Source: CAITNM01 sp037138055 (GTDB lineage: Bacteria; Pseudomonadota; Alphaproteobacteria; Paracaedibacterales; CAITNM01). From it: a DNA stretch of 27,450 bases. A program made the position numbers and the translations under genes. The notes beneath the pieces are model-generated. The model saw nothing but the letters and a program-made list of their open reading frames with translations, had not been told where the DNA came from and made no database searches. The DNA is taken from contig JBAXJB010000019.1 of assembly GCA_037138055.1 (NCBI GenBank), positions 1 through 27,450 of the forward strand, in the 5' to 3' direction. Positions 14,623 to 21,605 of this stretch are shown here, one piece after another. Each line of letters begins with the position of its first letter. Position 1 is the stretch's first letter.

Positions 14623-14655
14623 TTGCCTCAAATACGTTGCCCCTTTAACATAAGT
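14623..14655. repeat. 33-bp direct repeat, copy 2 (upstream of proC)
   Basis: This is the second copy of the 13852-13884 sequence (31 of 33 identical), ending 23 bases before the proC start codon. It probably overlaps the proC leader or promoter. Confidence 0.9.
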
Positions 14656-14678
14656 TAAAACGTTCAAGAATTTAAAGT

Positions 14679-15437
14679 ATGCATGTTTTGTTAGTTGGTT
14701 ATGGCGCCATGGGCGGGGCCCTGCTAAAAGGCTGGGAAACATTTTGCAAAGTCACGATTGTTGATCCTTTCAAACAAGGTTGCGCAAAATCAATTGATGA
14801 TCTGCCAGCAGACTATTCCCCAAATGTCATTGTCATTGCCGTAAAACCACAAATGCTTGCACAAGTCATGCCGGCTTACGCAAAATTTCAAGACGCACTG
14901 TTCATTTCCATTGCCGCAGGTGTTCCAAGCAAACACTACACCCAGTGGTTAGGAGAAAAAGTACGCCTTAGCCGGGTCATGCCTAACTTACCTGTCATTG
15001 TATCCCAAGGGGCCAGCGCCTATGTGCTAAATGAAAACTGCACAAGTAATGATGATGCAATTGTCAGCACCTTATTTGAAAAAGTGGGCATCGTTGAAAA
15101 ATTAGCAAACGAAAATCTGTTTGACGCGGTGACGGCTCTTTCTGGGTCAGGCCCTGCTTACGTGTATTATTTATGCGAGTGCTTGGAACAAGCAGCCGTT
15201 GAGCTGGGTTTAGATCAAGACTTCGCGATGCGTTTTTCCAGACAAACCATTATTGGTGCCGCCGCAACATTGAAAGAATTACCCGCATCAGCTGAAGAAT
15301 TGCGCATCAATGTTACAAGCAAAGGTGGCACAACCGAAGCCGCCCTTGGAGTTTTAATGGGAAACAACAATTTGCAAAATTTGTTTTCAAATGCCTTAAA
15401 GTTAGCCCATAAGCGCGCTCAAGAACTAGCAATATAA
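14679..15437 (+). CDS. proC: Pyrroline-5-carboxylate reductase
   Basis: ProC reduces pyrroline-5-carboxylate to proline with NAD(P)H, the last step of proline synthesis. The 252-residue protein has the N-terminal Rossmann motif VGYGAMGGALLKGW, the VIAVKPQ strand typical of the family, and the C-terminal ALSGSGPAYVYYLCECLEQAAVELGL signature with NVTSKGGTTEAAL, which carries the substrate-binding loop. Length is slightly short of the usual 260-280, but all motifs are present. It is divergent from the orphan gene at 13954-14490, and copy 2 of the 33-bp repeat lies just upstream. About 285 bases separate it from the metal-binding protein gene downstream. Confidence 0.95.
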   Translation: MHVLLVGYGAMGGALLKGWETFCKVTIVDPFKQGCAKSIDDLPADYSPNVIVIAVKPQMLAQVMPAYAKFQDALFISIAAGVPSKHYTQWLGEKVRLSRVMPNLPVIVSQGASAYVLNENCTSNDDAIVSTLFEKVGIVEKLANENLFDAVTALSGSGPAYVYYLCECLEQAAVELGLDQDFAMRFSRQTIIGAAATLKELPASAEELRINVTSKGGTTEAALGVLMGNNNLQNLFSNALKLAHKRAQELAI

Positions 15438-15597
15438 AAATTTATGTATAATTAATAATTTATTATTGAACACTATGGTAATATTTAATTTAAGAACAGT
15501 TCTTCAGATATATGACTTCAATGTATTCCCTTAAAGCCCAAAAGAATACAAATGGCGAAGCTATGTCTGCATGCAAGGTTGGCGCCAAGGCGGGTGG

Positions 15598-15635
15598 CCC
15601 ACCCTTTATTTGGGCGGGGGTGGGGGATGGCCCCA
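15598..15635. repeat. GC-rich hairpin cluster upstream of the metal-binding protein gene
   Basis: CCCACCC (15598-15604) faces GGGCGGG (15612-15618) over a TTTATTT loop with one mismatch. Next, TGGGG (15621-15625) pairs with CCCCA (15631-15635). The first hairpin has the same shape as the one at 23591-23612. The block is much richer in GC than its surroundings. Confidence 0.55.
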
Positions 15636-15721
15636 TGTACCACCAAAACATTAATAAATCGTTAAAAACCAATAATAAATCTTTTGAACTAATCATAAAA
15701 AACTTGCATACTGCCCTCCTT

Positions 15722-16570
15722 ATGAGAGTTATTCGACTTCTTTTTGTTTTTGCATTTTTTCCGTTTCTTCACGCCGAAACGGTTGTGTGCAGTTTTTCAA
15801 TTTTACAAAATTTATGCACTCAGTTATGCCAAGGAATTGATAGTATTCAGGTGCATACAATTGTACCAAAGTCGGTTGATCCGCACATGTATCAGCCAAA
15901 ACCAAGTGATTCAAAAATGCTGGCCAAAGCCGATTTGGTAATCACCAATGGCCTAAATTTAGAAGGGTGGATCACCAACTTAATTGACGGCTCAGGTTAC
16001 AAAGGCAAAGTGATTATCGCTAGCGAAAATATATCAGCCCGTTACCTGGGGAAATTGCCAGATCCACACGTTTGGCATAGCCCAAAGCTCATTAATTTAA
16101 TGATTGATAATATCGCAAATGCGTTAAAAGATGCTTTTCCAAATCACACATCAACATTTGAAAAGAATGCAATAAGCCTAAAAGCCACGTTCAATGAATT
16201 GCAAATCAATGTTACTGAGCTTTTTGCAAAAATCCCGCAAAGCAAACGGGTGATGCTCACCACTCATGATGCTTTTTCATATTTTGCCCAGTGTTATAAT
16301 GTTGTAGTCTTAAGCCCTCAAGGGGTTAGCACAAGTGATGACCCATCCGCAGCAGATATGAAAAACTTGATAGGTCAAATTCGTTCCTTGCAAATTTCTG
16401 CCATTTTTCTAGAAAATTTATCAAATCCCAAAATTCTTAACGCTATTGCTAATGAGACTGGAAAAAAGGTAAGTGGCGTTTTGTATGCCGACACTCTAAA
16501 AGATGACTTAAACTTGCAAGACACCCTGTGGTACAACGCCGTCGTCATAGCAGGAGCAATGAATGCTTGA
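15722..16570 (+). CDS. ZnuA/TroA-type metal ABC transporter binding protein
   Basis: This is the periplasmic substrate-binding protein of a zinc or manganese ABC importer (cluster 9). The start is placed at ATG 15722 because MRVIRLLFVFAFFPFLHA is a signal peptide; the same frame stays open for 70 codons upstream, but that part crosses a GC-rich hairpin block and has no family similarity. In the 282-residue product the four metal ligands are evident: His55 (VDPHMYQP), His116 (DPHVWHSP), His182 (TTHDAFSYFA) and Asp257 (YADTL). The His-rich loop of many zinc-specific members is missing, so zinc versus manganese is open. Membrane and ATPase partners (ZnuB, ZnuC) are not in this window. Its last eight bases overlap the next gene (ATGCTTGA). 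Confidence 0.88.
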   Translation: MRVIRLLFVFAFFPFLHAETVVCSFSILQNLCTQLCQGIDSIQVHTIVPKSVDPHMYQPKPSDSKMLAKADLVITNGLNLEGWITNLIDGSGYKGKVIIASENISARYLGKLPDPHVWHSPKLINLMIDNIANALKDAFPNHTSTFEKNAISLKATFNELQINVTELFAKIPQSKRVMLTTHDAFSYFAQCYNVVVLSPQGVSTSDDPSAADMKNLIGQIRSLQISAIFLENLSNPKILNAIANETGKKVSGVLYADTLKDDLNLQDTLWYNAVVIAGAMNA

Positions 16571-17069
16571 CATTAACGCCATTTGGGAAAAAGCGGAACA
16601 GCCTTCACCCGAACTTACATTTGAAGAAATTCAAGCATTAATTAATGACCGCCTTTGGGCAGTGACCGACCAGATTTCAACCGTTAGCCTAAACAGCGCA
16701 AATGAAACCTTGTTTGACCTAATGATGTTGGTTTTTGATAGCCTAACTGAAAAACGGACGTGCATTTTGAACCTTTGGAATGCTAGCTCTTTGGATCCTA
16801 AATGTATTTGTGAAGCACAATCACAAATTATTGCCGCTATCGATGGGTGGCATCAAACCCTAAACCTGCACTGGAACACCGCGCGCTATGTGCAAAATTT
16901 ACTGTTTTTGTGCGCCTTAATGTATGCAGCAGCAGTTTGGAAAGACGACACCAGCGCAGATAATTCAAAAGTCATGGCCAAAATTGACGAGCTGATCGGT
17001 TGGTTAAATGCCAGCAAATCAGCCCCGTTCGATCTGCTGGAGAAATTGAAGGGCATGGTTATGGGGTAG
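16563..17069 (+). CDS. Protein resembling a TetR/COQ9-type C-terminal domain
   Basis: This 168-residue soluble, helical protein has no signal peptide. The stretch LFDLMMLVFDSLTEKRTCILNLW and the later ALMYAAAVWKDDTSADNSKVMAKIDELIGWL resemble the ligand-binding half of alphaproteobacterial TetR-like/COQ9-related proteins, whose pattern is roughly LFDxLMxRFDxLxxYR and WxxDxSxDxxxTMAxLDxxL. The N-terminal helix-turn-helix of such regulators is missing, since only about 35 residues precede the similar part, so DNA binding is unlikely. It starts eight bases before the end of the metal-binding protein gene, so the two are probably translated together. The link to metal uptake is only by position, and the family call is from memory. 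Confidence 0.5.
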   Translation: MLDINAIWEKAEQPSPELTFEEIQALINDRLWAVTDQISTVSLNSANETLFDLMMLVFDSLTEKRTCILNLWNASSLDPKCICEAQSQIIAAIDGWHQTLNLHWNTARYVQNLLFLCALMYAAAVWKDDTSADNSKVMAKIDELIGWLNASKSAPFDLLEKLKGMVMG

Positions 17070-17081
17070 AGATTAAAATCT

Positions 17082-17360
17082 TTACTCGTGAGTTCGCATC
17101 AGCTCTATCCAAGGATCTTCAAGGTCTTCAACTTGGGTATTACGTTTAGAAGCATCAACACTCACTTTTTTACTGCTAGGCGGCGTTAGATTGTCTGCAG
17201 CTGGTGTTGCTTTTTTCATCATAGGGCTAAAAGCACCTGACCTTGAAGCACGTAGAAAACACGGCGAAGATTCAGCACTTACCGTAAGATCAGCTGCGAA
17301 AATATCAATTGATAATAACATCCCCATTGAAACACCAAGCTTCAATAATTTAATATTCAT
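17082..17360 (-). CDS. Small exported protein of unknown function
   Basis: This protein of about 92 residues starts at ATG 17360, which has GGAG six bases upstream; a TTG four codons earlier precedes the ribosome binding site and is rejected. The signal peptide is MNIKLLKLGVSMGMLLSIDIFA, with cleavage after FAA. The mature part of about 70 residues is polar and probably disordered (MMKKATPAADNLTPPSSKKVSVDASKR is split by no hydrophobic segment) and ends in an acidic DLEDPWIELMRTHE. No family is recognised. It is convergent with the upstream plus-strand gene, only 12 bases from its stop, and an inverted repeat lies in its leader at 17383-17399. Confidence 0.55.
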   Translation of the reverse strand: MNIKLLKLGVSMGMLLSIDIFAADLTVSAESSPCFLRASRSGAFSPMMKKATPAADNLTPPSSKKVSVDASKRNTQVEDLEDPWIELMRTHE

Positions 17361-17382
17361 GAAATTCTCCAAAATTTATAAA

Positions 17383-17399
17383 ATGATCACCAAGATCAT
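17383..17399. promoter_or_regulatory. Perfect inverted repeat in the leader of the small exported gene
   Basis: ATGATC (17383-17388) and GATCAT (17394-17399) are perfect inverted repeats around ACCAA, starting 22 bases upstream of the start codon. It could be an operator or a short RNA hairpin. No known operator is matched. Confidence 0.3.
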
Positions 17400-17467
17400 A
17401 TAGGTATTCGGAAATAAAATTACAAATATTATTGCAAATTTTTTGAATATTTTGTATTTAGACACAT

Positions 17468-17501
17468 AAAAAAAATGGCAAAAGGCGTAAGCCCCTTGCC
17501 A
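17468..17501 (-). terminator. Rho-independent terminator of bioY
   Basis: On the minus strand TGGCAAGGGGC pairs with GCCTTTTGCCA (11 pairs, including two G-U pairs) over a four-base loop and is followed by eight Ts. It begins 21 bases after the bioY stop. Confidence 0.88.
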
Positions 17502-17522
17502 TTAATTAAATTAAGCTGAAAT

Positions 17523-18047
17523 CTATTTCTTCAAGTAGCGAACCGCAGCTGCCACCAACACTGATTTCACAATTCCTGGCAGAATAAATGGCACAAGCCC
17601 TGCTGTGATTGCCGCATTCCAGCCTACGAATGTGCTAAGCCATGGCATACCAAATAGGAAAACTGTTGCACTGCCCACTAACGCCACTAAAAAAGTTTGC
17701 TTAGTGCCCATGTTTGCAACGCGCTCACGCAACGTGCACATTACCCAAACTGCAGCTAGAAATCCAAAAAGGTAACCTCCGGTTGGGCCCATTAATTTTG
17801 CAATCCCACCACTATAATATGAAAAAACCGGCGCACCCATTGCTCCTAGTGCTAAATAACTTGCAACGCTGCGAAGTGCATCTGCTTTTGAAAAAGTAAG
17901 GCCAATAATAAGAACGGCCACCGTCTGCAATGAAATATGTACAGGGTGAAGCGGTATGTTAACTTGCGTACACAGGCACAAAAGCCCCGCACCAATAACC
18001 GTTAATAAAACTCGTGAATTTCTAATGTATTGAAAAGCTAATTGCAT
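17523..18047 (-). CDS. bioY: Biotin transporter substrate-binding component BioY
   Basis: BioY is the membrane S-component that captures biotin, alone or with the ECF energy-coupling module. The 174-residue protein has about six hydrophobic segments and the family signatures VNIPLHPVHISLQTVAVLIIGL, YLALGAMGAPVFS and GPTGGYLFGFLAAVWVM. A GGTGGT lies six bases before the ATG, and a strong terminator follows the gene, so it is probably a single-gene transcript. No biotin-synthesis genes and no ECF ATPases or EcfT are in view, which fits an organism that takes biotin from its host, although the absence is only within this window. Confidence 0.93.
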   Translation of the reverse strand: MQLAFQYIRNSRVLLTVIGAGLLCLCTQVNIPLHPVHISLQTVAVLIIGLTFSKADALRSVASYLALGAMGAPVFSYYSGGIAKLMGPTGGYLFGFLAAVWVMCTLRERVANMGTKQTFLVALVGSATVFLFGMPWLSTFVGWNAAITAGLVPFILPGIVKSVLVAAAVRYLKK

Positions 18048-18160
18048 AAAATACCACCCTTTGAATAAAAACTACCTTATGTCTTAGCCGTTTTTTGCAA
18101 AATCTACCAGTGGCTTTGAATAATGGTTTGTTCTTGGCCTCTGGATTTATTCAACAAAAA

Positions 18161-18676
18161 TTATAAGAAAAATCCAACGAATCCCCACTTAGCGCATAAT
18201 GTATGCGCCACAAAATTAAGATCCCGCTTAGGTTGAATGGTAAGAAGTGCGGTTTGAATAGCGCTTTTTGTTTCAGTGATTCTTTGCCCAAAAGCACGTT
18301 CATCAAATTGTGAAAGAGCCTGAATGCCATTCATGATGAATGTAACACTCATCTGTGCAGGATAGGCATTGGCAGATTCTTGCATGAGATCAGTTACTCG
18401 GGTAGTAAAGTTGTTTTGTCTTTCAAAAGGCACAAATTGCATAAGTCTTGGAATATTGCTTGTAAACACTTGCATTGCTTGATCAGCCAGCGCATCTTTT
18501 TGTTCTGCAGAACATGTTGCTTTATCTAGACTACTTGTTCTTAAAATGGTTCGCATATTCGTAGATAATGTTACTACAGGGTCATCCAATAATGAACCCA
18601 GCGTTACAACTTCTGCAGCAAAGGTTTGTGCGTAGCACCCAAAAACAATCGCTAATAATACATTTAGTTTTTTCAT
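18161..18676 (-). CDS. Exported protein of unknown function
   Basis: This 171-residue protein has a clear signal peptide (MKKLNVLLAIVFGCYAQTFAA, cleavage near residue 20) and an AAGGG ribosome binding site six bases before the ATG. The mature part is mostly helical by composition, with regular leucines and phenylalanines (LADQAMQVFTSNIPRLMQF and MSVTFIMNGIQALSQF), and ends in CAKWGFVGFFL. Two cysteines (in ATCSAEQ and TLCAKWG) might form a disulfide. No family is recognised and no catalytic motif is seen. It is upstream of bioY on the same strand, 113 bases away, but bioY has its own leader, so a shared operon is uncertain. Confidence 0.6.
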   Translation of the reverse strand: MKKLNVLLAIVFGCYAQTFAAEVVTLGSLLDDPVVTLSTNMRTILRTSSLDKATCSAEQKDALADQAMQVFTSNIPRLMQFVPFERQNNFTTRVTDLMQESANAYPAQMSVTFIMNGIQALSQFDERAFGQRITETKSAIQTALLTIQPKRDLNFVAHTLCAKWGFVGFFL

Positions 18677-18809
18677 CTTTTGCCCTTAAGTACATTCACT
18701 TTTCTAAATTGTACCGGCTAGAAATTTAATAAGAAGTTAATGAAATATTTAATAGGGAAAGCGCAGTTAATATGCTATTCTTTGCAGATATTTTTAAAAG
18801 ATTTTTCAC

Positions 18810-20429
18810 ATGCTAGCTCTACAAAATTTGACCCGACGTTTTGGCGGGCGTGTTGTTTTAAACAGCATTAGCCATAGATTCCCAGAACAAGGGTGCGTAG
18901 GGCTTGTAGGCGTTAATGGTTCTGGAAAATCAACATTGCTTAATATTTTATGCGGCCTTGACGAACCAGATGATGGAACGGTGACTAAGCCTCGTGATAC
19001 GGTAATTGGGTATTTACCCCAAGAACCAAACCAAAATCCAATGCCTACCCTTTTGGAAGAAGCCCTTGGCGGTGCCGAATATATTTTAGGTTTGCAAAGC
19101 AGGCTTACCGAAGTGCTGACCTTAATGGAGCATTCCTGCACCGATGCAGTCGCAAAAGAATATGACCACATTATGCACGAACTTACTTATTTAGATGGCT
19201 TTTCAATTGAATCAGAAGCAAAAGAATTACTATGTGGACTAGGCTTTAAAACCGATGATTTTGGCAAAGACCCAAAAACCCTATCGGGCGGATGGCGCAT
19301 GCGCTTGGAATTAGTACGTTTGTTTTTGAAAAAACCAAATTTCTTGGTATTAGACGAGCCTACAAACCACTTAGACCTTCCTAGCATGGAATGGGTTGAA
19401 CGCTTTTTGAAAAACTTCCGGGGCTGTTTGGTGTTTGTATCCCATGACCGTTCACTAATCAACCGCTTGGCTACCAACATTTTGCACCTTCACCATGGTG
19501 AAATGAATGCTTACGTTGGCAACTACGATAAATTTTTAGAGGCTTACGAATTAGAACAAGAACAAATTCAAGCACAAAAGCAGAATTTGGGCGCAAAAGC
19601 ACAGCAAGTGCAACAGTTCGTTGATCGATTCCGCGCCTCAGCAAGCAAAGCACGCCAAGTGCAAAGTCGCGTAAAAATGCTGCAAAAACTTTACGATGCC
19701 GATACAAACCTAAAGGTGGATGAGAAAAACCCACCCATGAGTGTTAAGCTAGAATGCGCTAAAAAAAGCGGACGCGTGGTGTTAAATGCCAAAGATCTAT
19801 CAATTGGCTATGCAACACCGCTTGTAAAAAAGCTTAGCTTCAAACTTGAACGTGGGCAAAAGCTAGCGATTGTCGGCGCCAATGGTATTGGTAAATCTAC
19901 ACTAATCAAAACCCTATTAAACATTGTACCTAAGCTTGAAGGCGAAGTGGAACTTGGTCACGAAGTTGATGTTGCGTATTTCGCTCAGGATCAGCTGGAC
20001 TACCTAGCACCAAAAGCAACCATGCTGGAAAACGTCATGCAGCTGAATCAGCACTTAAGCATAGGCCAAGCCCGGTCAATGCTTGGGGCATTTTTGTTTA
20101 AGGGCGATGATGTTTTCAAGCCCCTAAATGTACTTTCCGGCGGTGAAAAAAACCGCGTAGGTTTATGCTGCCTGTTGGCTAAAAAAGCCAATACGTTGAT
20201 TTTAGACGAGCCCACAAACCACCTTGATATGCAAAGCATCGATATTTTGGCGGAATCCCTTAGCGTGTTTGAAGGAACGGTTTTATTCGTAAGCCACAAC
20301 CGCAGTTTCATTGACGATGTCGCAACCCATATTTTGGGCCTAAATGCGCGCGGCCAAACTCTGCTTGTGGAAGGCGACCTTGAACGGTTCGAAGCCAAAG
20401 CTGCCCAAGTTGAGTTTTGTTGGAATTAG
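18810..20429 (+). CDS. ABC-F family ATPase (YheS/Uup-like)
   Basis: This is a 539-residue soluble protein with two ABC ATPase domains in one chain and no membrane segment, as in the ABC-F family that acts on ribosomes as translation factors. The first domain has Walker A GVNGSGKST (34-42), signature LSGGWRMRL (from 158) and Walker B FLVLDEPTNHLD with Glu183. The second has GANGIGKST (356-364), LSGGEKNRV (from 442) and TLILDEPTNHLD with Glu467. Between them is the charged interdomain linker (about 240-300, rich in Gln, Lys and Arg). The YFAQDQLDYL motif recalls YheS. The C-terminal coiled coil of Uup and YheS is missing. Its TAG stop overlaps the TAA of the convergent gene by two bases. Confidence 0.93.
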   Translation: MLALQNLTRRFGGRVVLNSISHRFPEQGCVGLVGVNGSGKSTLLNILCGLDEPDDGTVTKPRDTVIGYLPQEPNQNPMPTLLEEALGGAEYILGLQSRLTEVLTLMEHSCTDAVAKEYDHIMHELTYLDGFSIESEAKELLCGLGFKTDDFGKDPKTLSGGWRMRLELVRLFLKKPNFLVLDEPTNHLDLPSMEWVERFLKNFRGCLVFVSHDRSLINRLATNILHLHHGEMNAYVGNYDKFLEAYELEQEQIQAQKQNLGAKAQQVQQFVDRFRASASKARQVQSRVKMLQKLYDADTNLKVDEKNPPMSVKLECAKKSGRVVLNAKDLSIGYATPLVKKLSFKLERGQKLAIVGANGIGKSTLIKTLLNIVPKLEGEVELGHEVDVAYFAQDQLDYLAPKATMLENVMQLNQHLSIGQARSMLGAFLFKGDDVFKPLNVLSGGEKNRVGLCCLLAKKANTLILDEPTNHLDMQSIDILAESLSVFEGTVLFVSHNRSFIDDVATHILGLNARGQTLLVEGDLERFEAKAAQVEFCWN

Positions 20430-20968
20430 GGATTTGGCTCTTCTGTTAGCAAGTCATAAACTTTTTTCGCAAGGTCTTTCCCCGAAGTCTCTTCGTAGGT
20501 TGACCATGCAATTCCAATGCAGTCCGTAGGTGTTTCTCTACGTTTATTACGCAAATTCAATAATTCTTTAAGATTTGGAAAAGATTTTCTAGTAAGTTCT
20601 ATTATCTTGTTCATAGTTTGGTTATCTACATAATTTAAGTTGCCTATCCAGCCACATCTTGGAGTGAGAATAATACATATCCAATGAACAAGGGTATTTT
20701 GATCTTCTCCAATAGGGCCAGAACCATGAGTTTCTATAAGCTGCCCAAGCAATGATTCAAATTTTGGAAGGTCATCCTTTCCAATCCTTCTAATACTTAA
20801 TTCTTGAAACTCATGAAGAGCTTGATCAGAAACACTAAGAGGGGGTCGTGGCTCATTAAGCCAAGCCTGAACCTCTGGACTTATTGTAAAGCCAACATAT
20901 TTCTCCTCTGCACCAAAAACCTTACCCGAAGACAGCACTAGCAAAAACGTCACGATAAAAAAATACAT
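20426..20968 (-). CDS. Exported protein with possible ankyrin-like repeats
   Basis: This protein of about 180 residues has a signal peptide (MYFFIVTFLLVLSSGKVFGA), starting at ATG 20968; a GTG four codons upstream is an alternative. The middle and C-terminal parts show two stretches that resemble ankyrin repeats: EDQNTLVHWICIILTPRC and LLNLRNKRRETPTDCIGIAWS, followed by LAKKVYDLL. The similarity is weak and rests on the NTLxHxxC and RxTPxDxxxxA spacing. It may belong with the longer ankyrin protein at 10707-11804 as one of a set of exported host-directed proteins, which is an inference. Its stop overlaps the stop of the convergent ABC-F gene. Confidence 0.6.
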   Translation of the reverse strand: MYFFIVTFLLVLSSGKVFGAEEKYVGFTISPEVQAWLNEPRPPLSVSDQALHEFQELSIRRIGKDDLPKFESLLGQLIETHGSGPIGEDQNTLVHWICIILTPRCGWIGNLNYVDNQTMNKIIELTRKSFPNLKELLNLRNKRRETPTDCIGIAWSTYEETSGKDLAKKVYDLLTEEPNP

Positions 20969-21142
20969 AGTCCCAACCACAAAACAATACCTATTGATAT
21001 TTTAAAGTAAGGAAAATTAAGAAATCACTAACGTAGCATTTTTAGAATATCTCGACTAGCAGTATTGCAATAAAAATACACTCTAAATTAACTCATTGTA
21101 AAACATACTAAGCTACTAGATGCAAAACTCTTGGGAAATATC

Positions 21143-21394
21143 ATGAAAAACACATTAAAAGTATCGCGCATCATTCTAGTCTTGGCAGGAACAATGCAAA
21201 TTTCTGCGGGTGCGCCACTAAATGATTCAGAAATTTATGAAAACCCAGACCGTATGAAGTACCGTCCACTTACCATGCAAGACAGTATTAATGACAAACT
21301 TCCAGAAAATACAACATATTTTCAGCAGATTGTAGCTCTGTTAATGCACAGATTAGCAAATCCACTTCTTGCTATAGAAAATGCCGGCGATTAA
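21143..21394 (+). CDS. Small exported protein of unknown function
   Basis: This is an 83-residue protein starting at ATG 21143, with GGGA upstream; an in-frame TTG four codons earlier (21131) is less likely. The first ~24 residues (MKNTLKVSRIILVLAGTMQISAGA) form a signal peptide. The mature part of about 60 residues contains a polar stretch (PLNDSEIYENPDRMKYRPLTM) and a more hydrophobic helix (YFQQIVALLMHRLANPLLAI). No family is recognised. It stands alone between two minus-strand genes and is followed by a block of intergenic repeats. Confidence 0.55.
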   Translation: MKNTLKVSRIILVLAGTMQISAGAPLNDSEIYENPDRMKYRPLTMQDSINDKLPENTTYFQQIVALLMHRLANPLLAIENAGD

Positions 21395-21460
21395 CTAAAT
21401 ACTCTGCTGTTACCACTTGGACCCTGACGCTCCTTTTTGGCTCTGAAAGATGCTTTCACC

Positions 21461-21507
21461 CTCGTCTTCATGAGGAGCGTATGCGACGTGATGATCCAGT
21501 GAATAAT
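21461..21507 (+). repeat. Dispersed intergenic repeat, copy B
   Basis: This is the second copy of the 10588-10633 element, with one extra T in the middle and one substitution near the end. It lies between the small exported gene and the helical-repeat gene. Confidence 0.85.
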
Positions 21508-21522
21508 ATCATTTTTCTTGTC

Positions 21523-21580
21523 ATCTCCGGCTCGATCGGAGATCCACCGCACCCCTAGTTTTTCTATGGCTTGACCATAG
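21523..21580. repeat. Pair of REP-like palindromes
   Basis: ATCTCCG (21523-21529) and CGGAGAT (21537-21543) form one hairpin with loop GCTCGAT. CTATGG (21564-21569) and CCATAG (21575-21580) form a second with loop CTTGA. Both share a GGCTYGA centre and an RGRYCCA-type tail, as in the intergenic palindromes common in alphaproteobacteria. Confidence 0.7.
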
Positions 21581-21605
21581 GGCCCAGCTCTATATCATCA
21601 ATTTT

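Noticed and set aside
15512..15721. 70-codon N-terminal extension of the metal-binding protein
   Set aside because: The signal peptide begins at ATG 15722. The upstream part crosses a GC-rich hairpin block and has no family similarity, so it is probably leader DNA that happens to be open.
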